A DNA stretch of 64,000 nt from Planctomycetaceae bacterium (GTDB lineage Bacteria > Planctomycetota > Planctomycetia > Pirellulales > Thermoguttaceae), in the NCBI GenBank assembly GCA_012719125.1, contig JAAYAY010000306.1, positions 1 to 64,000 on the forward strand. The letters are read 5' to 3'. Of this stretch, positions 53,740-63,338 are shown in pieces; within the stretch, counting starts at the first letter, position 1, and every line of letters starts with the position of its first letter. The position numbers were made by a program, and so were the translations under genes. The notes under the pieces are model-generated. The model was not told the DNA's origin, did not search any database, and saw only the letters and a program-made list of their open reading frames with translations.

Positions 53740-55038
53740 TTACGCGTCCAGCGTATACCCCTTGGGATACGTCGGCTTGATGAGCGAATCGAGGCCGTCG
53801 ACGTTCTTCACCTTCATGGCGGCGGCGTCCCACTCTATTCTTTCGCCGGACCAGACGGCCAGGTTGCCCACGAGCATGGACTCGGTCAGGGGGCCGGCGT
53901 AGTCGGGGAAGTTCGACATGGCCTGCTCACCGGTCTTGATGGCGCGGATCCACTCTTCGAAATGGCCGGGGGAGCGGGGGAAGTCGACCGCGACGGGTTC
54001 GGCGCCGTCGAGGAGGCGGTCGTCGAGGAGGATTCCCTTGTCGCCGATTGCCAGGGAGCCGCCCTTGGGCGAGGGTTCGCGGCCGCCCAGCAGCTCCTTG
54101 GGCGGGAGCTTGCCGCCGTCGTACCAGACGAGCTTGACGGCCGGACGCTTGTCGGTGGCGGCGAATTCGTAGGTGATGATCGACCACTCGGGGAAGCTGT
54201 CTTTGTTGTGTCCGGAGGTTTCGGCCACGGCCGAGACGGGGTTTCGCAGATCGAGGCCCATGAAGGGCATGCTGACCACGTGGCAGGCGATGTCGCCGAG
54301 GGCGCCGGTGCCGAAATCCCACCAGCCGCGCCACTTGAAGGGATGGTATCCTTCCCCGTAAGGCCGCTTGGGGGCGACGCCCAGCCAGAGGTCCCAGGGG
54401 AGGTGGACCGGCGGGTCGCTCGGCGCGGGGCGCTCGATTCCCTGGGGCCACCAGCCCTTGGCGCGATCGGTCCAGATATGCAGTTCCTTGACGTTTCCGA
54501 TGGCGCCGTTCTTAAGCCAATGGGCCGAACGGCGCAGCGAGTCGCCGGCCGTGCCCTGGTTGCCCATCTGCGTGGCGAGCTTGTTCTCCCGTGCCACCTG
54601 GCCCATCAAGCGTGCCTCGTAGATCGTTCGCGTGAGCGGCTTCTGGCAGAAGCAGTGAAGGCCCATGCGCATGGCCATGAGCGAGCACGGTGCGTGCATG
54701 TGGTCCGGGGTACTGACGGTGACGGCGTCGAGCGACCCCGCCATCTCGTCCAGCATCTTGCGGAAGTCGGTGTAACCCTTGGCTCCGGGAAAACGCCTGA
54801 GGGCGCCGGCCAGCCGCTTCTCGTCGACTTCGCAGACGGCCACCATGTCGCCGTGTTGGGCGGCATCGTCCGAGTCGCTGTGCCCCTTCCCCTCGACCCC
54901 GATGGCGGCCATGGCAATCCGCTCGTTGGGCGACTTCTCTTCCGCCGCCCGGGACGACACGCCCCCCGCCACCCAGAAACCGGCGGCCGTAACGCTAGCT
55001 GTCTTGAGAAAACGCCGACGATTGGTGGGGTGCGACAT
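53740..55038 (-). CDS. Gfo/Idh/MocA-family oxidoreductase with Tat signal
   Basis: The 432-residue protein begins with a Tat signal (NRRRFLKTASVTAAGFWVAG). The Rossmann fold (RIAMAAIGVEGKGHSDSDDA) is a variant of the glycine-rich loop. The catalytic-lysine motif is CFCQKPLTRTIYEARLMG, with GNQGTAGDSLRRSAHWLKNG following, and a WDLWLGVAPKRPYGEGYHPF segment is typical of the planctomycete group. It probably oxidises a sugar from the local polysaccharide cluster. It is the second such enzyme in the window; the two are not close copies. Confidence 0.92.
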   Translation of the reverse strand: MSHPTNRRRFLKTASVTAAGFWVAGGVSSRAAEEKSPNERIAMAAIGVEGKGHSDSDDAAQHGDMVAVCEVDEKRLAGALRRFPGAKGYTDFRKMLDEMAGSLDAVTVSTPDHMHAPCSLMAMRMGLHCFCQKPLTRTIYEARLMGQVARENKLATQMGNQGTAGDSLRRSAHWLKNGAIGNVKELHIWTDRAKGWWPQGIERPAPSDPPVHLPWDLWLGVAPKRPYGEGYHPFKWRGWWDFGTGALGDIACHVVSMPFMGLDLRNPVSAVAETSGHNKDSFPEWSIITYEFAATDKRPAVKLVWYDGGKLPPKELLGGREPSPKGGSLAIGDKGILLDDRLLDGAEPVAVDFPRSPGHFEEWIRAIKTGEQAMSNFPDYAGPLTESMLVGNLAVWSGERIEWDAAAMKVKNVDGLDSLIKPTYPKGYTLDA

Positions 55039-55220
55039 GGCGGGGCTCCTTGAGAGAGAGCGAAGTTGGAGGGGGGAGGCGGGAATGAAGGAAGGACGAA
55101 AATCAAATGACGAACGAATGTCGAAGCACGAATGACGAATGGGGGTGTCACCGCGTCGGGATGTGCTTGCGACACCCGGGTTTCGTCATGCGTGATTCGT
55201 TGTTTCGATCTTCAGCGATG

Positions 55221-55922
55221 TTATTTCTTGTCGAGCGGCAACAGCTTGACGTTCTTGTACCACACGGGATGCCCGTGGTCCTGGAAACCGAGATAGCCCT
55301 TGCGGGCGAAATCCTTGACGGCTCGTTTCTCACCGTTCAGCTTGTACTTGTGATCGCCTTCGACGGCGCGCTCGCCCGGTTGGTCGAACTGGTCGGCGTC
55401 CATTTCGCAGACCAACTCGCCGTTGAGCGTGACGGCAACCTTGGGACCCTCGCACTTGATCTCCACCGAGTTCCAGACGCCGGGGCCTTTGGTGGCGTTC
55501 TTCTTGAGCGGAACGAGATCGTAGATCGCGCCGAAGTCGTGGCAACTGGTACCGGTGCCGGTCGAGACCTGGATTTCGAACCCGGTGTGGACCGGATTCT
55601 TGGGATCTTCGACGCGGAAGAAGATTCCGGAGTTGCACGGGTCGGGCATCTTGACGTCGCACTTGAGGATGAAGTCGCCAAACTGCTCCTTGCGAATGAT
55701 GAGGTAGCCGCCCGACTTGTAGGGCTGCATGGAAGCGTCGACGATTTCGGAGGCGACCTCCTTGCCGTTGCTGCATTGCCAGCCGGTGTAGTCCTTGCCG
55801 TTGAACAGCAAGATCCAGCCGTCCTGTTTCTCTTGGTCTGTCAGTTGGTTATCGGCGGCCTGCAAGGCACATGGGGCAAAAGCGAAAGTGAGGGCGACAA
55901 AAACAGACAGGAATCTACTCAT
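55221..55922 (-). CDS. DUF1080 (3-keto-disaccharide hydrolase) protein
   Basis: The protein is 233 residues from the ATG at 55922. A signal peptide (FLSVFVALTFAFAPCALQA) precedes the concanavalin-like DUF1080/3-keto-disaccharide hydrolase domain: DGWILLFNGKDYTGWQ, GYLIIRKEQFGDFILKCDVK, SGIFFRVEDP and GYLGFQDHGHPVWYKNVKLL. The family acts on oxidised sugars made by Gfo/Idh/MocA enzymes. It lies five bases after the stop of the large discoidin-domain gene, so they form an operon. Confidence 0.93.
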   Translation of the reverse strand: MSRFLSVFVALTFAFAPCALQAADNQLTDQEKQDGWILLFNGKDYTGWQCSNGKEVASEIVDASMQPYKSGGYLIIRKEQFGDFILKCDVKMPDPCNSGIFFRVEDPKNPVHTGFEIQVSTGTGTSCHDFGAIYDLVPLKKNATKGPGVWNSVEIKCEGPKVAVTLNGELVCEMDADQFDQPGERAVEGDHKYKLNGEKRAVKDFARKGYLGFQDHGHPVWYKNVKLLPLDKK

Positions 55923-55927
55923 GATTC

Positions 55928-58396
55928 TCACTCGGGTGGGGTAGTGGGGTGGGCTGGTGAGGAAAGCATCCGAACTCGCAGTATACCCTCCGCGATCGTC
56001 TGTCCGCAATCAAAGGCCTGCGGTTTGTCAAGATGGCCGACGTGAAGCTCGTCTTCGATGTGCCCATAGCCCCCAGGCGCTCCATGAACCCGTGCCGGCC
56101 GTCCACGCTTGAGGTAGCACACGACCCCCTGGCCAGACCACTCATACTCAAACCTTTCATCCACGGTCAGCGAACTACCGGTGAACTGGAGGAGGCGGTC
56201 CTCTCCGGCGTCGGGACCGCCAAGCGTCTGTTCTTGCGAGTCCCACTGCAGGCGGATCTCCTCGCGGCCCAAATCCCGGCCAATCCCCACGGTTCCGGTT
56301 TCCACGCGGGCAAGCGTTACGGGTTGCACCGCCACCAGCTTCTGCGACACGACGACTTCGTCTTCCGGCAAGGAATGGAAGGTCCACGAGTATCGGACTT
56401 TCCCCTGGCAGCGCAGGGCCCGGCCGCGGACGATGAACGAATCGTCGTTCTGCGTGAAGTCGAGATCCTCAAGCTCCCATGGCGGCTCCTTGCTCGTGCC
56501 TTCTTCAAGGATCGTGCCGGTGAACCCGTGCGCGTTGGGCGTGACCAGCCAACTGCCCTCCCGCGGGATTGCCAGGCCCATGATCCGGTAGGGCTTGCTC
56601 CAGGCGAAGGAGACCAGCTTGTTCGGCGTGCGATGGAGCAGGAACTTGCCGTCGGGAAAGTAACTCACGCCCGAGATGCGCCGTTCGAATTCATCCGTCG
56701 AGACCGGTTTGACGTCGTTCTGAAGCACGTAGTGGAGCAGATAACTGCCGCCGAGAATGAAGCTCAAGTTGTTCACGCGGCTCCAGGGCCCCACTTCTTC
56801 TTCCGGATAGAGCCTGCCGTCGCTGAATCGCGACTGCATTCTCTCCAGGATGCCCAATTCCACATCTTCGAGGTGCGCCGCCTCGCGATCGCCGAGCACC
56901 TGGGCGAAGAATGAGTGCATGAAGATATCGACGACCTGAAGGTGCAGGAACTTGTCGGAACCGTTGACGTAGGCCGGCAGACCTTCCCACGTCTGCATCC
57001 GCTTGTAGACGCCGTACACGTCGCCCAGGTGATGGAACGCGGCCTGAGGCGGTTCGATCCCTGCATAGACGTGATAGCCGGCGCTTTGGCACATGTTGAC
57101 CATCGTCGCCCACATGTAGACGGGATAGACGATGCGGTGGTTCTCGAGGGTGAAATCGGAGTGGATGTTCTCCGTCGTCACCCACTGGTTGACCGGTCGG
57201 CCGTCGACCATCGTGGCGTCGTTCCGGTCGGCGGCCACGGTCAGGCAATTCATCAGCCAGCGGCGACAGGCGAGTCGCCAGGCTTCGGCGTGCGGATGGC
57301 CCGGGAACATCACCGAGGCGATCGCCGGCGCCCGCGTGTTCCAGGCGTTTTCCTCCGCCCTCGTGTTATCGATCTTGCCGGAGGGCGGTTCTGCGTCGGC
57401 GAACCGGTCGGCTTCGGCGGCAATGACTCGGGCGGCCATCTCGCGAGTCGGCTCGTCGAGTTGATCCCAGACGAGCCAGGCCGTGTGTGCCAGGATCGCC
57501 GACCAATCGGCATCGTGCCAGCCGCCGCCCCAGGTATCCCCGTCGACGCAGGCGTGGGAACCGGAGAAATGGGTGTAGCAGCAGTAGCGAACCACGCCTT
57601 TCACACGCCGCAGGGCTTCCTGGCGAGAGACGCCCGTCACCCGTTCGTCGTATTGGCCGAATGTCAGCAGGAACGCGTAGAGGTGCGACATGCCGATATT
57701 CGCCATGATCTCCTTCTCTCCATGGCCGCCCCAGCCCAGGTAGCCGCACTCGGCTTCCACCGGCCACTGGCGGTAGAGATCCTTCGCAAAGGCGGCGCCC
57801 CGAAGCATGATCGCGTGGGCCCGGCGGCAGAACTCGTCTTCTCGCCCCGTGATCGGCGGGGCCGCAAAGTATTGGCGCTGGCGGTACACGGTTTCGGGAA
57901 CCACCTGCCTGTCGCCGTAATACAGCCGGATCTCCTTGACGCGAGCGTAGGAGTCGCGGGCGCCTCCTTGTGGAATCCGCACTCGCAGCTTCTGTGTCCT
58001 GGTTTCGGGAAACGAGTGCACGATATTGAGCGACTGATTCTTCGCACCATGAGCCAACTCGACCCAACGTCCGTCTGTTTCCACCTCGATCGCGTACTCA
58101 ACGAGGGCAGAAGCGGCAATGTTTCCGGACCCGGTCAGCAACTGGACGCGGTCAAACACGATCGGCGAGTCGAACTCGAGAGCCAGCCAGTGCGGATCGC
58201 TGCCGTCGGCGAGCCCCCGCGTGCCTCGCGATACCCATCGCGACGTGTCGGCGATCGAGCCGTCAATCACGTTTTGCGGTCCGTCGCGATCTGGATAGCG
58301 CATCGAGTCGGCGGTAACGCGGACCTCCAGGGCGTGCGATGGAGTTGCGGTGAAGAGAAACGCGAGAAACAGTAGTACCGATATCCTGCTCTGCAT
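55928..58396 (-). CDS. large secreted protein with discoidin (F5/8 C) domain
   Basis: The protein is 822 residues from the ATG at 58396. After a signal peptide (VLLFLAFLFTATPSHAL), residues about 25-165 form an F5/8-type-C-like beta-sandwich (PQNVIDGSIADTSRWVS; WLALEFDSPIVFDRVQLLTG). A long (alpha/alpha)-barrel-like region follows (GWGGHGEKEIMANIGMSHLY; AHTAWLVWDQLDEPTREMA), then a beta-sandwich tail (SGVSYFPDGKFLLHRTPNKL; GTVGIGRDLG). The layout resembles polysaccharide lyases with a carbohydrate-binding module, but no family could be named. It is the first gene of the operon with DUF1080. Confidence 0.75.
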   Translation of the reverse strand: MQSRISVLLFLAFLFTATPSHALEVRVTADSMRYPDRDGPQNVIDGSIADTSRWVSRGTRGLADGSDPHWLALEFDSPIVFDRVQLLTGSGNIAASALVEYAIEVETDGRWVELAHGAKNQSLNIVHSFPETRTQKLRVRIPQGGARDSYARVKEIRLYYGDRQVVPETVYRQRQYFAAPPITGREDEFCRRAHAIMLRGAAFAKDLYRQWPVEAECGYLGWGGHGEKEIMANIGMSHLYAFLLTFGQYDERVTGVSRQEALRRVKGVVRYCCYTHFSGSHACVDGDTWGGGWHDADWSAILAHTAWLVWDQLDEPTREMAARVIAAEADRFADAEPPSGKIDNTRAEENAWNTRAPAIASVMFPGHPHAEAWRLACRRWLMNCLTVAADRNDATMVDGRPVNQWVTTENIHSDFTLENHRIVYPVYMWATMVNMCQSAGYHVYAGIEPPQAAFHHLGDVYGVYKRMQTWEGLPAYVNGSDKFLHLQVVDIFMHSFFAQVLGDREAAHLEDVELGILERMQSRFSDGRLYPEEEVGPWSRVNNLSFILGGSYLLHYVLQNDVKPVSTDEFERRISGVSYFPDGKFLLHRTPNKLVSFAWSKPYRIMGLAIPREGSWLVTPNAHGFTGTILEEGTSKEPPWELEDLDFTQNDDSFIVRGRALRCQGKVRYSWTFHSLPEDEVVVSQKLVAVQPVTLARVETGTVGIGRDLGREEIRLQWDSQEQTLGGPDAGEDRLLQFTGSSLTVDERFEYEWSGQGVVCYLKRGRPARVHGAPGGYGHIEDELHVGHLDKPQAFDCGQTIAEGILRVRMLSSPAHPTTPPE

Positions 58397-58482
58397 TGCT
58401 GTGTGCTTCCTGGTGTGATCCCGAGGCAGCGATGTCCATCTGAATGGCCTTGTGCGATTCCGGGAGGAATAGACAGGGCGTC

Positions 58483-58565
58483 TGGGTGGCTGGGGTCGAG
58501 CGACAACGAGCCCCCAGGTGATCAGCATACTTGGGGGCTCGCTGTCGCTCGACCCCAGCCACCCA
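58483..58565. repeat. inverted repeat, GGGTGGCTGGGGTCGAGCGACA type
   Basis: Arms of 34 bases (58483-58516 and 58532-58565) are complementary with one mismatch around a 15-base loop. This is a planctomycete dispersed repeat. It lies between the discoidin-domain gene and the beta-helix gene and may terminate transcription of the latter. Confidence 0.88.
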
Positions 58566-58613
58566 AATCATCGGTTCTGACACAACGTCCTTCCGGAAAT
58601 CAAGCAAGCCCGT

Positions 58614-59960
58614 TCAGTACGCTCCAATCGTGAGCCGTTGCCCTGCTGTTCTTGCTTCCTTTTCCGCCGGATGGGCATATTGCCATGCCAGAGGTCGGTC
58701 GAATGTGCCGTCCTCCGCACCCGGAAACGCCGGCAGCGAGGGATCCACGGCCGATGATCCGAGTATCACGGTTCCTGCAGTTTCCGGTCGCGGCCGGTAG
58801 TCGTGATTCTCGGGGCCAACGAACAGCGGCCAATCCGACCGGCGGAACAGGCTGGTCTTTGTGTCGAACGCCTCATTGGACAAAGACGAGAAACCGCCGA
58901 TGAACACGTTGTACTCGCCGCTTGCATTCTCGGCCCTTGCCCCGGCACGCACGTTCAAAATCGTCTGATTTGCCTGCCGCCTGCCGCCGTCGGTCACCAG
59001 ATTGCCGACCAATCGTGCCTTGGCCTTCGGCGCCGAGAGCTCCACGATCGGTGAGATAAAAGGTGTGACGATCGTGTTGAAAGCGAGAATCACTGCTCCG
59101 TCGTGCTGGCGGCCGCCGTCCTGGCCGAAGTGGAGCACGGTCTTATTGCCCTTGGATTGCGGATCTTTCACGACGATGCAGCCGAGGATAACGGCGTGGC
59201 TTTCGGGGCGCTCGGTATCGGCGGCATCGACCAGGTCGAATTCGCGGTTGGCCGAATCGTGGACGTAGCAGTATTCAACGCGGGTATGGTGAGCGCGGCT
59301 CTTCACGTTGTGGCCCGTGAGACTGTGATGGACCTCGCAGAAGCGCAGGGCGACGCTCGTCCCGCCGAGATACAAGTTATGATTATAGCCGGGATCCTCC
59401 AGGCTGCCGTTGTGGTGGAGCAGGCAATGTTCGATCCGCTGATCGACGGCCCGCTCCGGGCTGCCGTCGCCGCCCGACATGATACCCATGTCGTTGTCGT
59501 GGATGTTGCAGCCGCGCACGGTCACGTGGTTCGCTTGATTGATGCGGACGCCCGCCCCGTTGTGCGAGCCGTTGCGGGCCTCGGTCAGTTCGAAACCTTC
59601 GAGCAGGCAACCGTCGGAGCCCGGGTTGAACTGAAAGATCGCCCGGGGCGTGCTGCCCCGCCCGGAGTAGTCGAAGCCCTTGCCGGAAATCGTGACCCAC
59701 CGCTGTCCTTCGGAAGGCACGGCCCGGAAGGTGAGTCGCGGCCGGTGAACGTAGACGGCGGTCTGCTCATAGGGCCGGCCGCCGGCGAGTGGATGGACGA
59801 GGACGACGTCGCCGGGTTGGGCGGCCGCGTTGGCATCCTCGATTCGTGCGAACGGCCTTCCCGGCCCGACTTCGAGCGTGGCGGCGGAGGCACTCGCAAC
59901 GAGTCCGAAAGCGACGCATGCCAGAAACCACACGGCAAGTCTTGAGATCGTCACGGCCAT
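58614..59960 (-). CDS. secreted right-handed parallel beta-helix protein
   Basis: The 448-residue protein has a signal peptide (LAVWFLACVAFGLVASASA) and then a long run of beta-helix coils: VGPGRPFARIEDANAAAQPG, the N-terminal entry motif of NosD/pectate-lyase-like proteins, followed by GCLLEGFELTEARNG, HVTVRGCNIHDNDMGIMSG, QRIEHCLLHHNGS and TRVEYCYVHDSANREFDLVD. It probably acts on uronate-type polysaccharides or binds them. The catalytic residues of known pectate lyases were not identified. Confidence 0.88.
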   Translation of the reverse strand: MAVTISRLAVWFLACVAFGLVASASAATLEVGPGRPFARIEDANAAAQPGDVVLVHPLAGGRPYEQTAVYVHRPRLTFRAVPSEGQRWVTISGKGFDYSGRGSTPRAIFQFNPGSDGCLLEGFELTEARNGSHNGAGVRINQANHVTVRGCNIHDNDMGIMSGGDGSPERAVDQRIEHCLLHHNGSLEDPGYNHNLYLGGTSVALRFCEVHHSLTGHNVKSRAHHTRVEYCYVHDSANREFDLVDAADTERPESHAVILGCIVVKDPQSKGNKTVLHFGQDGGRQHDGAVILAFNTIVTPFISPIVELSAPKAKARLVGNLVTDGGRRQANQTILNVRAGARAENASGEYNVFIGGFSSLSNEAFDTKTSLFRRSDWPLFVGPENHDYRPRPETAGTVILGSSAVDPSLPAFPGAEDGTFDRPLAWQYAHPAEKEARTAGQRLTIGAY

Positions 59961-60262
59961 TCTCCCGGAAAAGACTGAAACCGCAGCGCCGTCACTATAC
60001 CGGCGGGCTTGGGTGGACTCAAGAATTCAAGCGAGAATAGGGCCTCCGCCGTTTCCTGGACCGCATGTTCTACTCCGGTTAGACTGGCACTCGTACCCCG
60101 ACCATTGCAGCCCAATCGATTGGCGTGCCCATCACGCTCGTGCTCGACAACGCACGCTATCAGTATTGTCACCGGGTGACGTATAGCTGCAAGAACGGTA
60201 GTTGGCCTTTGATCTTCCCGGTTGTGAGACTTCGTCATCCGCCCGAGACGCAACCATCAAAC
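59961..60262. other. intergenic region, nothing recognised
   Basis: This gap of 302 bases separates the SGNH hydrolase and the beta-helix gene, both on the minus strand. No gene, hairpin or repeat is supported. Confidence 0.4.
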
Positions 60263-61582
60263 CTACTCAACAACCCGCACAATCTCATACTTCCGCGGCA
60301 CCGGCTTCGCCGCTGCGTAGATCTTGGCCTCGTAGTCCGCGGCCAGGGCTTCGAGCTCCTTGATCTTGGGCTCGAGTTCCTCCATCGCCGCCTTCAGCTT
60401 CTCCTGATCGATCGTCTCGGCTCGCCAGACGGCCTTGGGCTTCCGCCAGGCGTCGCGCAGGGGGTGGACGGCGTTGGCATTCCGCTCCTTGTTGAGCATG
60501 GCCACTTGCAGCGCCTGCTGGTATTGCGGGGTGTTGGCGTTGGCCTGCAGTTCCAGCTTGAAGCCGAGTTGCACGTGGGTAACGGGCGGGCCGATAGGGG
60601 CGCCGTCGATGCGGACCTCGTACTTGCCCGGCTCCAGCCCGGCCACCTGCAACTGCTCGTTGCTGAGGCGATGGGCCGCCTTGGTCAATTCGAATCCGAG
60701 GGCCGCCTCGGGTGGAAGCACCCAGGGGAGCGCTTGTGCGGTGTAGACGAACGAGAGGCCCTGCGGTGTGCCTTCCACGTTTTCGACCTTGCCGGCGGGG
60801 GCATTGACGACCCACTTGTCGCCCCGGCGGTTGGCGCCGATCCGGCCGACCGATCGCCGCTCCGGCGTCAGATCGTTGATGATCGCCACGGCCATCACGG
60901 CTTGCCCGCCTTCGGCCGGATGGACGGAATCGGGAATCAAGGTGAAGGTGGGATCGGTCTTGCGCTGCGCCAAGGTGAGGTCGTTCAGCGGGCCCCACAT
61001 ATTGACGAATCCCAGGCCGCGCTCGTAGGCCGTTTCTCGCAGCCAGGTGCCGTAGAATGCGAGCACGGCATTGTAGTACGGCGATCGCTCGCGGCCTTTG
61101 TAGTTCGGGTCCTCCATCCGCTTGGCGAGATTCACATGATCGAACATGGTGGGCGTCATGACGATCGCCTTGGTCTCGATCGCCTGGAGCTTGTCGAGCA
61201 GCTCGGTCATGTCCTTTTCGTAGGTGTTGAACACTTCTTGATTGAAGTCGGTATAGCTGCCGTCGTTCATGCCGAGCAGGATGGTGACGTACTTGGGCTT
61301 GTAGGCCGCGATATCGCGATCGAAACGCTGTAAGGCGTCGAAAGCCCTGTCGCCGCCGATCCCGGCGTTGTGGAAGCGGATCTGCCGCTCGGGATAGCGG
61401 GTGTAAAAGAAATCCTCGACGTACTGGGTATAGAGGCATTGATGGGTGATCGAGTCGCCGCAGAAGACCAGCGTGTCTCCCGATTCGAGTTCGATCGAAC
61501 TGAGGACCGGTTGGGCGGCACCGCACAGCGTCGGCAGAAGGAAGATCGTCAGCAGGGCAATAACTCGAAACAAGCGGCGCAT
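60263..61582 (-). CDS. SGNH/GDSL-family secreted hydrolase
   Basis: The 439-residue protein has a signal peptide (FRVIALLTIFLLPTLCGAA). The catalytic set of the SGNH family is visible: S44 in CGDSITH (block I), G in GIGGDRAF (block II, about 76-77), N106 in LGMNDG (block III), and D218/H221 in DSVHPAEGG (block V). It would remove acetyl or acyl groups from sugars or lipids. A C-terminal extension of about 180 residues is helical (MEELEPKIKELEALAADYEA). It is the first gene of the minus-strand carbohydrate run. Confidence 0.94.
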   Translation of the reverse strand: MRRLFRVIALLTIFLLPTLCGAAQPVLSSIELESGDTLVFCGDSITHQCLYTQYVEDFFYTRYPERQIRFHNAGIGGDRAFDALQRFDRDIAAYKPKYVTILLGMNDGSYTDFNQEVFNTYEKDMTELLDKLQAIETKAIVMTPTMFDHVNLAKRMEDPNYKGRERSPYYNAVLAFYGTWLRETAYERGLGFVNMWGPLNDLTLAQRKTDPTFTLIPDSVHPAEGGQAVMAVAIINDLTPERRSVGRIGANRRGDKWVVNAPAGKVENVEGTPQGLSFVYTAQALPWVLPPEAALGFELTKAAHRLSNEQLQVAGLEPGKYEVRIDGAPIGPPVTHVQLGFKLELQANANTPQYQQALQVAMLNKERNANAVHPLRDAWRKPKAVWRAETIDQEKLKAAMEELEPKIKELEALAADYEAKIYAAAKPVPRKYEIVRVVE

Positions 61583-61933
61583 GCGTTAGGCTCCTATGGG
61601 AAAGAGAAACAAGGTGGGTGAGGGAGGCTGGCCTGACGTCCAGGCGGGCGGCTTGAGTTTAGCTGGAGGACCGGGTGGGGTCAAGGAAGTCGGTTCTTCC
61701 ACGGAAATGCAGGGGAACTGCAAAGTAGCAGGCACGCTCCGTCGTGCCGTCCGCAGAACTGCCGGAAATCCCGATTTCCCGCCAGCGGCGCTCGGAGAGT
61801 GCCTGCTACTTTTCTTGCCACAAGAGGACTTCGCAGTTCTCCTGCACGGAAATGCGAACGACTGGAACTTGCAGCCGCATTCCGAGATAATCGGCAGTCT
61901 TGTTGGCAACGCCGCCTTTCTCCGGGCTGATCC
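61583..61933. other. divergent intergenic region
   Basis: This 351-base gap separates the divergent SGNH hydrolase and BT1/MFS transporter genes. Most of it is the inverted repeat at 61709-61845. No gene is supported. Confidence 0.5.
61709..61845. repeat. MITE-like inverted repeat, GTAGCAGGCAC type
   Basis: Inner arms AAAGTAGCAGGCACGCTCCG (61722-61741) and its complement (61793-61812) differ at one base. Outer arms GCAGGGGAACTGC (61709-61721) and GCAGTTCTCCTGC (61833-61845) also pair with one mismatch. The total is 137 bases. Confidence 0.75.
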
Positions 61934-63238
61934 GTGAGCCATACGTCACCCTCAACCCATCTCGACACCGGTGCACGACGAGAGACTCTTCGTCTGGGGG
62001 TGCTCTTCGGCGCGTTGTACTTCATCCAGGGCATCGCCGAGCCCAGCGACGGCCTGATCGCCCAGCCCGTGCTCTCGCTGCTGAAGTCGTGGCAATTCGA
62101 CCATGCCCAGATCACTCGCTTCGCCGCGTTGATTTCGCTTCCCTGGGCGATCAAGCCGCTGTACGGGCTGCTGTCGGACTTCCTGCCGCTGGGCGGGTAT
62201 CGCCGCAAGAGCTACCTGCTGCTGACCAGCGGGGCGGCCACGCTGGGACTCTCGGTCCTGGCGATCGTCGACCTGCCCGCCGGGGCGCTATCGTGGCTGC
62301 TTCTCCTGGTGTTGATGCCGGCGGTGGGCGTGGCCTTCTCCGACGTGGTGGTCGACGCCCTGATGGTCGAAACCGGCCAGCCGCGCGGCATCACCGGCCT
62401 GCTCCAGTCGATCCAGTGGGCCGCCATGTATTCGGCCATGATCCTCACGGGCGCCCTGGGCGGCTACTTGAGCGGGCACGGGCTGCAGCGCTGGGCCTTC
62501 GCCGTCTGCGCGGTCGCCTGCGCGGCAAGCTTCCTGCTGGCCCTGCTGCTGGTGAAGGAAACACGCAGCACCGGTTCGGCCGGCTTTCGCGGCGCGCTGG
62601 GATCGCTTCTGAAGACGGTCCGCAGCCCCGCCGTGCTCAGCGTGGGCAGCTTCCTGTTCCTGTGGAACTTCAATCCGTTTTCGACCGCGGTGCTCTATCT
62701 GCATCAGACCACGTATCTTGGGTTCAGCGAGCAGTTCTACGGCAATACCGTGTCGATTCTGGCGGCCGCTTCGATCGCGGCCTGCGTCGGCTACGGGTTC
62801 TACTGCCGCCGGGTGCCGTTCGATCGGCTTGTCCATTGGTCGATCGCACTGGGCATTCTGGCGACCGTCGCCTACTGGGCAGTGTGGGACGCAACCTCGG
62901 CCGTGGTGGTGACGGCTGCCGTCGGTTTCACCTACATGACGGCCTGCCTGATCCAGCTTGATCTGGCCGCAAGGGTATGCCCGCCGGCGGCGGCCGGTAC
63001 CACATTCGCCCTGTTGATGGCCTTGCAGAATATCGGGATGTCGTCGTCGATCGCTGTCGGCGGCTGGATCTACGAGGCCGGTTTGGAGCGGTGGGGAGCG
63101 AGAATGTCGTTCAACGTGCTGGTCGGAACCGGCGCCCTGACAACGGCCGCCTGCTGGCTGCTGGTGCCCTGGCTGCGGCGGCAGGCCGACGCGTTGCAGC
63201 CCGGCGCTGCCGGGGCGGTTTCGCCGCCCACGGATTGA
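61934..63238 (+). CDS. BT1/MFS-family membrane transporter
   Basis: The 434-residue protein starts at a GTG and has about 12 membrane helices. The signature YFIQGIAEPSDGLIAQPVLS followed by SLPWAIKPLYGLLSDFLPLG and GGYRRKSYLLLTSG matches the BT1 (folate/pteridine transporter) family within the major facilitator superfamily. Its substrate is unknown. A GTG start with only a weak ribosome site makes the exact start uncertain. It is followed by the CstA-like gene 100 bases later. Confidence 0.85.
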   Translation: MSHTSPSTHLDTGARRETLRLGVLFGALYFIQGIAEPSDGLIAQPVLSLLKSWQFDHAQITRFAALISLPWAIKPLYGLLSDFLPLGGYRRKSYLLLTSGAATLGLSVLAIVDLPAGALSWLLLLVLMPAVGVAFSDVVVDALMVETGQPRGITGLLQSIQWAAMYSAMILTGALGGYLSGHGLQRWAFAVCAVACAASFLLALLLVKETRSTGSAGFRGALGSLLKTVRSPAVLSVGSFLFLWNFNPFSTAVLYLHQTTYLGFSEQFYGNTVSILAAASIAACVGYGFYCRRVPFDRLVHWSIALGILATVAYWAVWDATSAVVVTAAVGFTYMTACLIQLDLAARVCPPAAAGTTFALLMALQNIGMSSSIAVGGWIYEAGLERWGARMSFNVLVGTGALTTAACWLLVPWLRRQADALQPGAAGAVSPPTD

Positions 63239-63338
63239 ACGTTTGACCGGCGTGGCCTACGATTGTGGGGATGCGATTCCGCCTTACCGGGTGTTGGTCA
63301 GGGCGTGTGTCGCCCTGAGCCTACCGCTGGAACGTCTT

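Noticed and set aside
60285-61526. A 413-codon frame overlapping the SGNH hydrolase on the same strand
   Set aside because: It is a shifted reading of the SGNH gene, rich in Arg and without motifs, while the other frame carries the complete catalytic set and a signal peptide.
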